A DNA stretch of 64,000 bases from Rhizobium sp. Root708 (GTDB taxonomy: Bacteria; Pseudomonadota; Alphaproteobacteria; Rhizobiales; Rhizobiaceae), in the NCBI RefSeq assembly GCF_001429725.1, contig NZ_LMHV01000041.1, positions 310,001 to 374,000 on the forward strand, given 5' to 3'. Below, one piece after another: positions 33,660 through 41,799 of the stretch. The notes beneath the pieces were generated by a model. The model was not told where the DNA came from, ran no database searches, and saw only the letters and a program-made list of their open reading frames with translations. A program made the translations under genes and the position numbers. Within the stretch, counting starts at the first letter, position 1, and each line of letters begins with the position of its first letter.

Positions 33660-34709
33660 TCAGGGTTTGCCTCTTTTCGAGAGGGCAAAGGTGAAGATCA
33701 GGGCGATCACGAGGACGGCGCCCTTCACGAAGTCCTGTGTGTAATAGGGCGCGTTCATCATCGTCAGCCCTTGAAGAAGGATGCCGACAAAGAGGGCGCC
33801 GACCGCTGTTCCGAACGCGTTCGGCTTGGCGGCTCCCATGACCGCAAAGCCGATGAGCGCCGCAGCAACGGCATCGAGCAGAAGATTGTTGCCGGAGGCA
33901 ATATCGCCGCGGCCGAGACGCGCCGCGAGAAGGATCCCGCCGATCGATGCGAAGACGCCCGAGATGATGTAAGCCGAGATCTTGTAGGCATTGACCGGGG
34001 CGCCGGCGAGGCTTGCGGCGCGCTCGTTGGAGCCAACCGCATACATCATGCGACCGAACCGAGTGTACTCCAGGAAGAACCAGATCACGATCGCCAGCAC
34101 GATCAGCACCACGACCGACACAGGCACGAGATTTGGCAGAATGAGATCGAAGCGGTGGCGCCCAAGCGCAAGGAAGGCCGGGCTGAAGGTGCCGCTTGCC
34201 ACGGATCCGTCCGGCAGGGTCATCCCGGTCGCAATCGACCGCCCCTCCGTCGGGATGCGCTGCAGGCCGAGTAACAGGAACATCATCCCAAGCGTCGCAA
34301 GCAGATCCGGCACCCGCATGTAGACGATGATGATGCCGTTGATCAGGCCGACCAGCACGCCGATCGCCAGGCAGACAAGCGTCGCGGTCAAGGCGTCGCC
34401 GCCCATCACCACCATCACGTAGGACGAGGCCATCATCGCCGTCGTCGCAACCGAGCCGATCGAGAGATCAAATCCACCGACCACCAGCGTCGCGGTGACA
34501 CCAAGCGCGAGGATGCCGGTGATCGATACGGACTGGAAGATGAATACGGCGCTCTGCGGCGAGGCGAAGCCGCCGGTGACGAGCGAGAAATAGATGACCA
34601 TGCCGGCGAGAAGCACGAGGAACCCGTACTTGATCACCATCTCCCGCAAGCCCGGCGCGGTCGGGACGACGGACGTCATGGGCGTGGCCTTGCTCTGTTC
34701 GCTGCTCAT
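33660..34709 (-). CDS. sugar ABC transporter permease (RbsC type)
   Basis: Membrane subunit of 349 aa with about nine hydrophobic segments. Landmarks: ALGVTATLVVGGFDLSIGSVATTAMM, VYMRVPDLLATLGMMFLLLGLQ, and DAVAAALIGFAVMGAAKPNAFGT near the end. It overlaps the ATPase stop by 4 bp. A weak, interrupted hairpin covers its 3' end before the binding-protein gene. It has a somewhat long cytoplasmic N-terminus of about 25 residues. Confidence 0.9.
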   Translation of the reverse strand: MSSEQSKATPMTSVVPTAPGLREMVIKYGFLVLLAGMVIYFSLVTGGFASPQSAVFIFQSVSITGILALGVTATLVVGGFDLSIGSVATTAMMASSYVMVVMGGDALTATLVCLAIGVLVGLINGIIIVYMRVPDLLATLGMMFLLLGLQRIPTEGRSIATGMTLPDGSVASGTFSPAFLALGRHRFDLILPNLVPVSVVVLIVLAIVIWFFLEYTRFGRMMYAVGSNERAASLAGAPVNAYKISAYIISGVFASIGGILLAARLGRGDIASGNNLLLDAVAAALIGFAVMGAAKPNAFGTAVGALFVGILLQGLTMMNAPYYTQDFVKGAVLVIALIFTFALSKRGKP

Positions 34710-36223
34710 ATTGCGCTGACCTGCTGATAGAATTGACCCGCTATCTCCGACAGCAGGCGCTCGACGTCGATGTCGGCGTTGCGATGCTCGCCGACAACAG
34801 TGTGTTCCGACATGACAAGAATGCGGTCGGCGACCTCCAGGGCTTCGTCGAGTTCCGTGAGGAAAACGATCGTGGCGCGACCGGCCGCGGTAGCGCGAAG
34901 CTTCGCGCCAATGTCACGCCGCGCGGCGATATCGACACCCTGAAATGGTTCATCGAGGATGAGAAGACGTGACGGCTCGGAGAGCCATCGTCCGACCATG
35001 ACCTTCTGCTGATTGCCGCCCGACAATGTCTGCATGTCGTTGCGCTCGCTGCGGCAGACTATGCCGAGCGACGCGATCTGCCCCCGCGCTTTCGAGCGCT
35101 CGGCGCGACGGTTCGAAATGCCGAGGCGCGACAGGCGACGCAGGAACGGTAGGCTCATGTTTTCGTAGACGTTGAAATCAGGAACGATTCCGCTCTCGGA
35201 CCGATCCTTGGCCACGAGAAACACTCCGCTTGCGATGGCCTGCGCGGTATTCCTCGGCGCGTATCGCTCGCCATGAAGCATCATGTCGCCGGCAATTGGC
35301 GCCCTGGCGCCGAAAAGCGTTTCCGCAAGCGCGGTCTTGCCGACACCGACAAGACCGGTAACCGCGACGACTTCGCCCTCTCCGAGCTCCAGGTGGATCG
35401 GGCGTGAGCGTTCCGTAAGCTTGAGGTTACTGACTTTCAGGACAGGAGCGCTTGCATCCCGCAGCGCGATGGTGCCCGCGGCGATCGTCCGGCCGAGCAT
35501 CGCATTGACCGCACCTTCATAATCGATGTCAGGTCCTTCAAAACGACCGGTGATACGCCCATCGCGAAGTGCTACGATGCTATCGGCCAGCCGGCGGATA
35601 TCCGACATGCGGTGCGAGATATAAAGGATCGCCACACCGCGCGCCTTCAGCCGATCGACAAGCTCGAACAGTCGTTCGGCTTCCGCGCTGGAAAGCGACG
35701 ACGTCGGCTCATCGAGAACCAGAACCTTCGGTTCATGCGCCATGGCGCGGGCAATCGCCACCATCTGACGGTCGGCAAGCGTGAGGTCGCTGACATCAGC
35801 ACCGAGATCAATATCCAGCCCCATCCGGGCGGCAACCGCCGCAGCTTCACGGCGCACACGGCGCGGATTGAAAAGGGTACGCGCGCCGCGTCCACTCAGC
35901 CGATCCAACGTCAGGTTGGTTGCGACATCGAGATCGGCGACCACTCCGTCATTGATATTCTGGTGAACCGTCACGACGCCCGAACGGATCGCCTGCGCGG
36001 GCGTCGACGGCTCGAAAGCCTCGCCGGCAAGCTTCATCGAGCCGGTGTCAAGCGCGTAGACACCGCTTAGGATACGAACGAGCGTCGACTTTCCCGCACC
36101 ATTCGCGCCCATCAGAACCGTAACGGCTCCGGCATTGAGGTCGAGATCCACCCCTTGGAGCACCTGTACGGCCCCAAAGGATTTGCGCACGCCCTCGATG
36201 CGAAACACAGCTCGTTCGCTCAT
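34706..36223 (-). CDS. sugar ABC transporter ATP-binding protein (RbsA type, two domains)
   Basis: Double ATPase of 505 aa, first gene of the importer operon. Domain 1: MGANGAGKST, DLTLADRQMVAIARAM, VLVLDEPTSSLSS. Domain 2: degenerate P-loop GLVGVGKTAL, LSGGNQQKVMVGRWL, LLILDEPFQGVD. The ATG at 36223 has a strong GGGAGGAG. The divergent start of the kinase operon lies 145 bp away across a perfect palindrome. Confidence 0.91.
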   Translation of the reverse strand: MSERAVFRIEGVRKSFGAVQVLQGVDLDLNAGAVTVLMGANGAGKSTLVRILSGVYALDTGSMKLAGEAFEPSTPAQAIRSGVVTVHQNINDGVVADLDVATNLTLDRLSGRGARTLFNPRRVRREAAAVAARMGLDIDLGADVSDLTLADRQMVAIARAMAHEPKVLVLDEPTSSLSSAEAERLFELVDRLKARGVAILYISHRMSDIRRLADSIVALRDGRITGRFEGPDIDYEGAVNAMLGRTIAAGTIALRDASAPVLKVSNLKLTERSRPIHLELGEGEVVAVTGLVGVGKTALAETLFGARAPIAGDMMLHGERYAPRNTAQAIASGVFLVAKDRSESGIVPDFNVYENMSLPFLRRLSRLGISNRRAERSKARGQIASLGIVCRSERNDMQTLSGGNQQKVMVGRWLSEPSRLLILDEPFQGVDIAARRDIGAKLRATAAGRATIVFLTELDEALEVADRILVMSEHTVVGEHRNADIDVERLLSEIAGQFYQQVSAI

Positions 36224-36262
36224 GATCTCCTCCCAATTTCGTCAGGTTAAGATAGGCTATCA

Positions 36263-36289
36263 TCAAATGTCAAGGCCATTGACATTTGA
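36263..36289. promoter_or_regulatory. perfect palindrome, SorC-type operator candidate
   Basis: TCAAATGTCAA (36263-36273) and TTGACATTTGA (36279-36289), an exact 11-bp inverted repeat around a 5-bp spacer GGCCA. It lies in the divergent promoter between the ABC importer (minus) and the MtnK/MtnA/transketolase/RLP operon (plus). It also contains TTGACA, so a bound regulator could block the promoters. The SorC protein encoded 6 kb away is the likely partner; the LacI protein at the other end is an alternative. Confidence 0.7.
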
Positions 36290-36367
36290 CAGAATGACGC
36301 CTTAGCTAGCGTCAGGGACATGGCGTTGTGCGGTTGGAGGCCGCGCCATGTGCAGGAGGAGAACCAC

Positions 36368-37639
36368 ATGGACAAGCAAGTCTTCGAGGCGCTCAGCGCC
36401 GAGACCTTGCCGAACCGACTTGGCAGCAATGATGTGCTCAAGGACAAGATCGGTGCGGATCACACCCACTGGAATGTTCGGGAAGTCGGCGACGGCAACC
36501 TCAACCTCGTCTTTATCGTCAGCGGCGACAAGGGCGCCGCCATTGTCAAGCAGGCGCTGCCATATGTCCGGCTGGTTGGCGAAAGCTGGCCTCTGCCACT
36601 GAAGCGCTCCTTTTTCGAGTATCACGCACTCGTGCGCCAATCCGCGCGTGATCCGGGTACGATCCCGGAAATCTACGTTTTCGACATGGCCCAGGCGATC
36701 ATCGTCATGGAGTACCTGACGCCGCACGTGATCCTGCGCCGGGCGCTCATTGAGGGCCGCGAGCTTTCGCGGATCGGCAGGGATCTTGGCCTGTTCGTTG
36801 CCCGCACGCTATTTCGCGGCTCCGATCTCTCCTTGCCGACCCATGAGAAGAAAGCCGACATGGCGCTCTTCGCCGACAATGTGGAACTCTGCGACATCAC
36901 CGAGAACCTGGTGTTCTCGGATCCATACTTTGAAGCTGCGATGAACCGTCATACCTCGCCCCAGCTTGATCCCCTCGTCGCGGAACTGCGGGCCGATCGA
37001 GATCTCAAGGTCGAGGCACAGAGGTTGAAGCATCTCTTCTCCGCGAAGGCCGAGACCCTTTGCCACGGCGATCTGCACACCGGTTCGGTGATGGTGACGG
37101 ACAACGAAACCAAGGTGATCGACCCCGAATTTGCCTTTTACGGGCCGATCAGCTTTGACATCGGCATGCTGCTCGCCAATTTCTGGATGAGCTACTTTTC
37201 CCAGAGCGGTCACGAAACGGCACCCGGCGAACGCGATGAGATGCGCGACTACCTGCTGGAGACCGTCGACACCATCTGGCACACCTTCCGCGCCGAGTTC
37301 GCGACCCTTTGGCGCAACGAGCGCAAGGGCATCCTTTACCAGGCACGGCTCTTCGAGGAACGCGGCGACCCGCTTGCCGCCGAACAGGCTCTCAACATCG
37401 TACTCGACGAAATCTATCGGGAGATGCTGGGCTTCGCAGGCATCGAAATTCATCGCCGTATCCTCGGCCTTGCCCACAATGCCGATTTCGAAACGATCGC
37501 CGACCCCGACCGCCGTGCTTCCTGTGAAGCCAAGGCGCTGAAGCTCGGGCGTCATCTCGCCGTCAACCGACACCGTATCCATTGCCTGGGCGACATCCGC
37601 GCAACGGTGGAACGGCTGCAGAAGGAGACACTCGCGTGA
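36368..37639 (+). CDS. S-methyl-5-thioribose kinase-like protein (MtnK family)
   Basis: Choline-kinase/aminoglycoside-phosphotransferase-fold kinase, 423 aa, matching MtnK length. Key motifs: VREVGDGNLNLVFIV (glycine loop), catalytic LCHGDLHTGSVMV and metal-binding VIDPEFAFYGP. MtnK phosphorylates C1 of 5-methylthioribose. ATG 36368 has AGGAGGAG upstream. It is the first gene of a five-gene operon, and overlaps the MtnA-like start by 4 bp (GTGA). The absence of the rest of the methionine salvage set (MtnB, MtnC, MtnD) and the presence of a sugar importer suggest an externally supplied thio- or deoxy-pentose; this is inference. Confidence 0.88.
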   Translation: MDKQVFEALSAETLPNRLGSNDVLKDKIGADHTHWNVREVGDGNLNLVFIVSGDKGAAIVKQALPYVRLVGESWPLPLKRSFFEYHALVRQSARDPGTIPEIYVFDMAQAIIVMEYLTPHVILRRALIEGRELSRIGRDLGLFVARTLFRGSDLSLPTHEKKADMALFADNVELCDITENLVFSDPYFEAAMNRHTSPQLDPLVAELRADRDLKVEAQRLKHLFSAKAETLCHGDLHTGSVMVTDNETKVIDPEFAFYGPISFDIGMLLANFWMSYFSQSGHETAPGERDEMRDYLLETVDTIWHTFRAEFATLWRNERKGILYQARLFEERGDPLAAEQALNIVLDEIYREMLGFAGIEIHRRILGLAHNADFETIADPDRRASCEAKALKLGRHLAVNRHRIHCLGDIRATVERLQKETLA

Positions 37640-38730
37640 AAGTCGGAGAACGACACTACCACACGATCTGGCTTAACGAAGATGGTCGCGCCGTCGACAT
37701 CATCGACCAGCGCTGGCTCCCGCATGAATTCCGCGTCGTTACATTGAAGACGGTCGCGGACATCGCGGTCGCAATTCGCGACATGTGGGTACGCGGTGCA
37801 CCGCTGATCGGCGTCACTGCTGCTTACGGCATGGCAATCGCCATGGCTAAAGATCCTTCCGATGCGCATCTCAACGCGGTGTGGGACCAACTAAACGAAA
37901 CGCGGCCAACGGCGATCAACCTACGTTGGGCGTTGAACGCGATGCGCGATCATCTGCTGCCGCTACCGCCCGAGGCCCGCGCCGACGCTGCTTACAAAAA
38001 GGCAGCGGAAATCGCGGAGGAGGATGTTCAGCTTAACCGCGCGATCGGCGCGAACGGTCTCGAAATCATCCGCGACATTGCTGCACGGAAAAAGCCCGGC
38101 GAGCCGGTTCGCATCCTCACCCATTGCAATGCCGGCTGGCTGGCGACGGTTGACTACGGCACGGCGACGGCGCCGATCTACATGGCGGTCGAAGAGGGTA
38201 TTCCGGTTCACGTCTATGTCGACGAAACACGCCCGCGCAATCAGGGCGCCTACCTCACCGCCTGGGAAATGAACGGCCACGGCGTGTCGCATACGCTCAT
38301 CGTCGACAATGCAGGCGGCCACCTGATGCAGCACGGTGACATCGACATGGTGATCGTCGGCACGGATCGCACCACCGCCAATGGTGACGTCTGCAACAAG
38401 ATCGGAACCTATCTCAAGGCACTCGCCGCGCGGGACAACGACATTCCTTTCTACGTGGCCCTTCCCTCACCAACGATCGACTGGACGGTTCACGACGGTA
38501 TCGCGGAGATCCCGATCGAAGAGCGGGCAAGCGAGGAAGTGAGCTTCGTGCAGGGGCGTGCGCCGGATGGGTCGATTTCGACCGTGCGTATCTCTCCCGA
38601 AGGCAGCCCCGCGGCCAATCCGGCCTTCGACGTAACGCCGGCGCGGCTGATCACCGGCCTCATTACCGAACGTGGCGTTGCGACACCGTCGCCTGAAGGC
38701 CTCAAGGCACTCTTCCCCGAACGGAGCTGA
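37636..38730 (+). CDS. S-methyl-5-thioribose-1-phosphate isomerase-like protein (MtnA family)
   Basis: Aldose-ketose isomerase of 364 aa, eIF2B-alpha-like fold. The catalytic cysteine is in LTHCNAGWLATVDYGTA and the catalytic Asp in VGTDRTTANGDVCNKIGTY, both intact. RGAPLIGVTAAYG is the family's phosphate-site segment. MtnA converts 5-methylthioribose-1-phosphate to the 1-phosphoribulose; relatives act on other aldose-1-phosphates. Starts at GTG 37636, overlapping the kinase stop, with AGGAG upstream. It is followed by the split transketolase two bases later. Confidence 0.9.
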   Translation: MKVGERHYHTIWLNEDGRAVDIIDQRWLPHEFRVVTLKTVADIAVAIRDMWVRGAPLIGVTAAYGMAIAMAKDPSDAHLNAVWDQLNETRPTAINLRWALNAMRDHLLPLPPEARADAAYKKAAEIAEEDVQLNRAIGANGLEIIRDIAARKKPGEPVRILTHCNAGWLATVDYGTATAPIYMAVEEGIPVHVYVDETRPRNQGAYLTAWEMNGHGVSHTLIVDNAGGHLMQHGDIDMVIVGTDRTTANGDVCNKIGTYLKALAARDNDIPFYVALPSPTIDWTVHDGIAEIPIEERASEEVSFVQGRAPDGSISTVRISPEGSPAANPAFDVTPARLITGLITERGVATPSPEGLKALFPERS

Positions 38731-38732
38731 CA

Positions 38733-39668
38733 ATGGCCCTGACCAACCAGCAGACCACCGAGGAATTCGCGCTCGGCATCCGTCGGCGCGTCTTCTTCCA
38801 CACGATGAAGAACAATGGCGGCTATCTCAGCCAGGCCTGCTCCGCGGCGGAAAGCCTGGGGATCCTCTACAATGAGCTTCTCCAGCTTGGCGAGCCGACG
38901 CTTCCCAAGGTGCCACTGCCCTTCGGCGGCGTTCCCTCGTCGCACAACCCGGATGCCTTCACGGGCGCTGGCTACCATGGGCCTGTCGGGCCGAACTTCG
39001 ACCGTCTCTTCATCTCGCCTGCCCACTACGCCCTCGTCGTTTATTCCGCCCTGATTGAAGCCGGACGCATGGACGAGCACGCACTTGACCACTTCAACAA
39101 GGATGGCAGCTCGGTCGAGATGATCGGCGCCGAGCACAGCCCCGGCATGGAAGTGACGACCGGTTCTCTGGCGCAGGGCCTGTCGATGGCCTCCGGTGTT
39201 GCCTGGGCACGTCAGCGAAAAGGCGAACCCGGCAAGGTCTGGGTCTATATGTCGGACGGGGAATTCCAGGAAGGACAAACCTGGGAATGCCTGGTGGCCA
39301 TGGCCCATCATCGCATCGACAACATCAGGGTCATCGTCGACGTAAACAGCCAGCAATGCGACGGCGCGATGTCTTCGGTGTTGGACCTTGGCGACCTTGC
39401 CTCGCGCATCGCCGCATTCGGCGTCACCTGCCGTTCGGTCGACGGGCACAGCCTCGATGCGCTGCGGACGGCCGCCGACAGTGCAGAGCCCGGAAAGCCG
39501 CTGGTGATCCTCGCCCAGACGTCGCCGTTTCAGGGCATGACCTATCTGAAAAAGCGCTTTCCGCGCCTTCATTACGTACGCTTCAAGAGCGCCGAAGAGC
39601 GGTTGGAAATGCAGGCGGCGCTCGCCGGCGAACTCGGAATTGATACGCGCGCGATGGAAGGTGCCTGA
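38733..39668 (+). CDS. transketolase, N-terminal subunit
   Basis: TPP-binding half of a split transketolase, 311 aa. Landmarks: NNGGYLSQACSAAE, EHSPGMEVTTGSLAQGLSMASG (normally GSLGQG) and the Mg-TPP motif SDGEFQEGQTWE with VDVNSQQCDG downstream. Split transketolases of this kind often act in special sugar pathways, for example on apulose-4-phosphate. It is 2 bp after the isomerase and 2 bp before the second subunit, so the stoichiometry is probably set by coupling. Substrate unknown. Confidence 0.9.
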   Translation: MALTNQQTTEEFALGIRRRVFFHTMKNNGGYLSQACSAAESLGILYNELLQLGEPTLPKVPLPFGGVPSSHNPDAFTGAGYHGPVGPNFDRLFISPAHYALVVYSALIEAGRMDEHALDHFNKDGSSVEMIGAEHSPGMEVTTGSLAQGLSMASGVAWARQRKGEPGKVWVYMSDGEFQEGQTWECLVAMAHHRIDNIRVIVDVNSQQCDGAMSSVLDLGDLASRIAAFGVTCRSVDGHSLDALRTAADSAEPGKPLVILAQTSPFQGMTYLKKRFPRLHYVRFKSAEERLEMQAALAGELGIDTRAMEGA

Positions 39669-39670
39669 CC

Positions 39671-40672
39671 ATGGTCGAAATCGTCAATCGTCCCTATGCC
39701 CGCGCCTTCGAGACCTTCGCCAGCGCGCGTGCCGATGTGCTCTGCTTGTCGGCCGACCTTACCTCGTCTTGCGAGGTCGACGGTTTCAGGGACCGCCACC
39801 CGGACCAGTTTCTTTCGCTCGGCATGGCCGAACAAAACATGCTCTCGTTTGCCGGCGGCCTGGCCATGCAGGGCTATCGGCCGTTCGTTCATACGTTCTC
39901 GGTCTTCCTCTATCGCCGCCCCTATGACCAGCTGATCAACTCCATCGCCTATTCGAACCGGAGAGTGCGTTTGATGGGTTTTCTGCCCGGGATTACGACA
40001 CCGGGCGGCATCACCCACCAGGCAATCGAGGATATCGCGGTCATGCGGGCGATCCCCAACATGACGGTGCTTGAAACCGGCGACGCGACGGAAGTCGAAA
40101 CGGTGCTCGAAGTGGCTGACAGGATCGATGGGCCGGTCTATGTGCGCGTCCTTCGTGGGGAAGTGCCGCGCCTCTTTTCGACGCCCTTCGAATTCAACCG
40201 GCTTCGCACCCTTTCAAGCGGAGGCGATATTCTTGTTGTCAGTGCGGGCGTGTGCACCGAGGAGGCGCTTCGCGCCAGCCGGCCGTTGAGCGCTCGCGGC
40301 ATCGGCGTCCATCACCTGCACGCATCCACGCTCAAGCCATTCGACCGCGATACTCTTCTGGATGCCGCCCGCGGCAAGAAGGGGATCGTCACGCTGGAAA
40401 ACCACACGATCGTCGGTGGTCTGGGCTCCCTGGTCGCCGAATTGCTGGCGGAGGAAGGAATGGGCATCCGCCTCAAGCGCCTCGGACTGAATGATACCTT
40501 CGCGCACGGCGCTTCAAAGCCGTATCTCATGAAAAAGTATGGCCTCGATGCCGGCGCTCTTGTTGCAGCAATAGAGCAACTGCTTGGCACATCGCTCGAC
40601 ATCGGGGAGGAAGAACTGGCCGAGGTGCGCCTCGATCATGTCCATTCCGCGCAGAAGGCCGAGGCACTCTGA
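39671..40672 (+). CDS. transketolase, C-terminal subunit
   Basis: Pyrimidine-binding and C-terminal half of the split transketolase, 333 aa. The conserved catalytic Glu is in SLGMAEQNMLSFAGGLAMQGYRPF. GGITHQAIEDIAVMRAIPNMTV is the usual phosphate-binding segment, and the last third is the transketolase C domain (ENHTIVGGLGSLVAELLAEEG). It overlaps the next start by one base (TGATG). Confidence 0.9.
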   Translation: MVEIVNRPYARAFETFASARADVLCLSADLTSSCEVDGFRDRHPDQFLSLGMAEQNMLSFAGGLAMQGYRPFVHTFSVFLYRRPYDQLINSIAYSNRRVRLMGFLPGITTPGGITHQAIEDIAVMRAIPNMTVLETGDATEVETVLEVADRIDGPVYVRVLRGEVPRLFSTPFEFNRLRTLSSGGDILVVSAGVCTEEALRASRPLSARGIGVHHLHASTLKPFDRDTLLDAARGKKGIVTLENHTIVGGLGSLVAELLAEEGMGIRLKRLGLNDTFAHGASKPYLMKKYGLDAGALVAAIEQLLGTSLDIGEEELAEVRLDHVHSAQKAEAL

Positions 40673-41790
40673 TGGCCGCCCGCTTCACAGTGACGTATTT
40701 CGTTGCGGCTGACGACGCGGCTGAAGCGAAGATGCGTGCCCTCGACATTGCCCTCGAGCAAACGGTGGAGATTCCGCGAAACGCCGTTCCGACCGGGTAT
40801 GTCGAAGACGAAATCCTCGGCAGGCTGGCAATGCTTCAGGAGGATACGGCAGGGCGGCGTGGTTATCTCGCGACAATTTCCTATTCGGAGGATGACGTCG
40901 GCGGTGACTTTCCGCAATTCCTGAACATCGTGTTTGGCAATAGCTCGATCAAGCCAGGTCTACGCGTGGAAGCGATCTCGCCTTCGCCTGGAATCATCAA
41001 GATGTGCCCGGGGCCGCGCCACGGGATCGCCGGGCTGCGGGCCCGTGCTGGAATCGATGCCGGCCCGCTGGTCATGTCTGCGATCAAGCCGGTCGGCCTG
41101 TCGAGCGCAGCCCTTGCTCGCCTCGCACATGATTTTGCCCTCGGGGGAATGCACTACGTCAAGGACGACCACGGCCTCGTCAGTCAGCGGACCGCGCCTT
41201 TCGACGAGCGATTGAAAGCCTGCATCGAAGCGGTCGGCGAAGCCAATGCGAAGAGCGGGCGGAACACCAGCTTCGTGCCGAACGTCACGGGGCCGGCAAC
41301 CGCCGTGATCGAACGCGCAAAACAGGCCGAAGAGGCTGGCGCCGGCGCTGTGATGATCGCCCCTGCCTTGACCGGTTATGATGTCGTACGCACGCTCGCT
41401 GCCGACCGAAGCTTCACGCTCCCGATCGTCTCGCACCCTGCCTTCAGCGGCGCGAATGTCGTCTCCTCAGAAGCAGGCTTCGCGCACGGCGTTTTCTTCG
41501 GAACGCTGCATCGGCTGATGGGCGCTGACGCCGTCATCTATCCGAATTTCGGCGGTCGCTTCGGCTTCACCCGGGACGAATGCCTGTCGATCGCCGATGC
41601 ATGCAGCGTTGAACTCTCGGGACTAAAGGCGATTGCGGTTGCGCCGGGTGGCGGAATGACGTTGAACCGCGTGCCCGAGATGCGCGAGGCTTACGGCAAT
41701 GACGTCATGTATCTCGTCGGCGGCGCCTTGCTTCAGGAGCCGAACCTAGTCGATGCTTGCCGAAGGCTCGTCGCTTCGATCCACGAGTGA
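40672..41790 (+). CDS. RuBisCO-like protein (form IV)
   Basis: RuBisCO large-subunit homologue of 372 aa, much shorter than true RuBisCO (about 470). By eye, the Lys of the K175 site is present (SAIKP, Lys139), as are the carbamylated-Lys and metal Asp (K164, D166 in VKDDH). The partner Glu204 is His167. Lys177 is Val141 and the loop-6 Lys334 is Thr278 (FFGTLHRLMGAD). YPNFGGRFGF resembles the non-photosynthetic group of RLPs found in rhizobia. It should not fix CO2. RLPs act as enolases, isomerases or decarboxylase-like enzymes on phospho-ketoses. Last gene of the MtnK-MtnA-transketolase operon; its reaction is unknown. Confidence 0.92.
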   Translation: MAARFTVTYFVAADDAAEAKMRALDIALEQTVEIPRNAVPTGYVEDEILGRLAMLQEDTAGRRGYLATISYSEDDVGGDFPQFLNIVFGNSSIKPGLRVEAISPSPGIIKMCPGPRHGIAGLRARAGIDAGPLVMSAIKPVGLSSAALARLAHDFALGGMHYVKDDHGLVSQRTAPFDERLKACIEAVGEANAKSGRNTSFVPNVTGPATAVIERAKQAEEAGAGAVMIAPALTGYDVVRTLAADRSFTLPIVSHPAFSGANVVSSEAGFAHGVFFGTLHRLMGADAVIYPNFGGRFGFTRDECLSIADACSVELSGLKAIAVAPGGGMTLNRVPEMREAYGNDVMYLVGGALLQEPNLVDACRRLVASIHE

Positions 41791-41799
41791 GATCGATCT

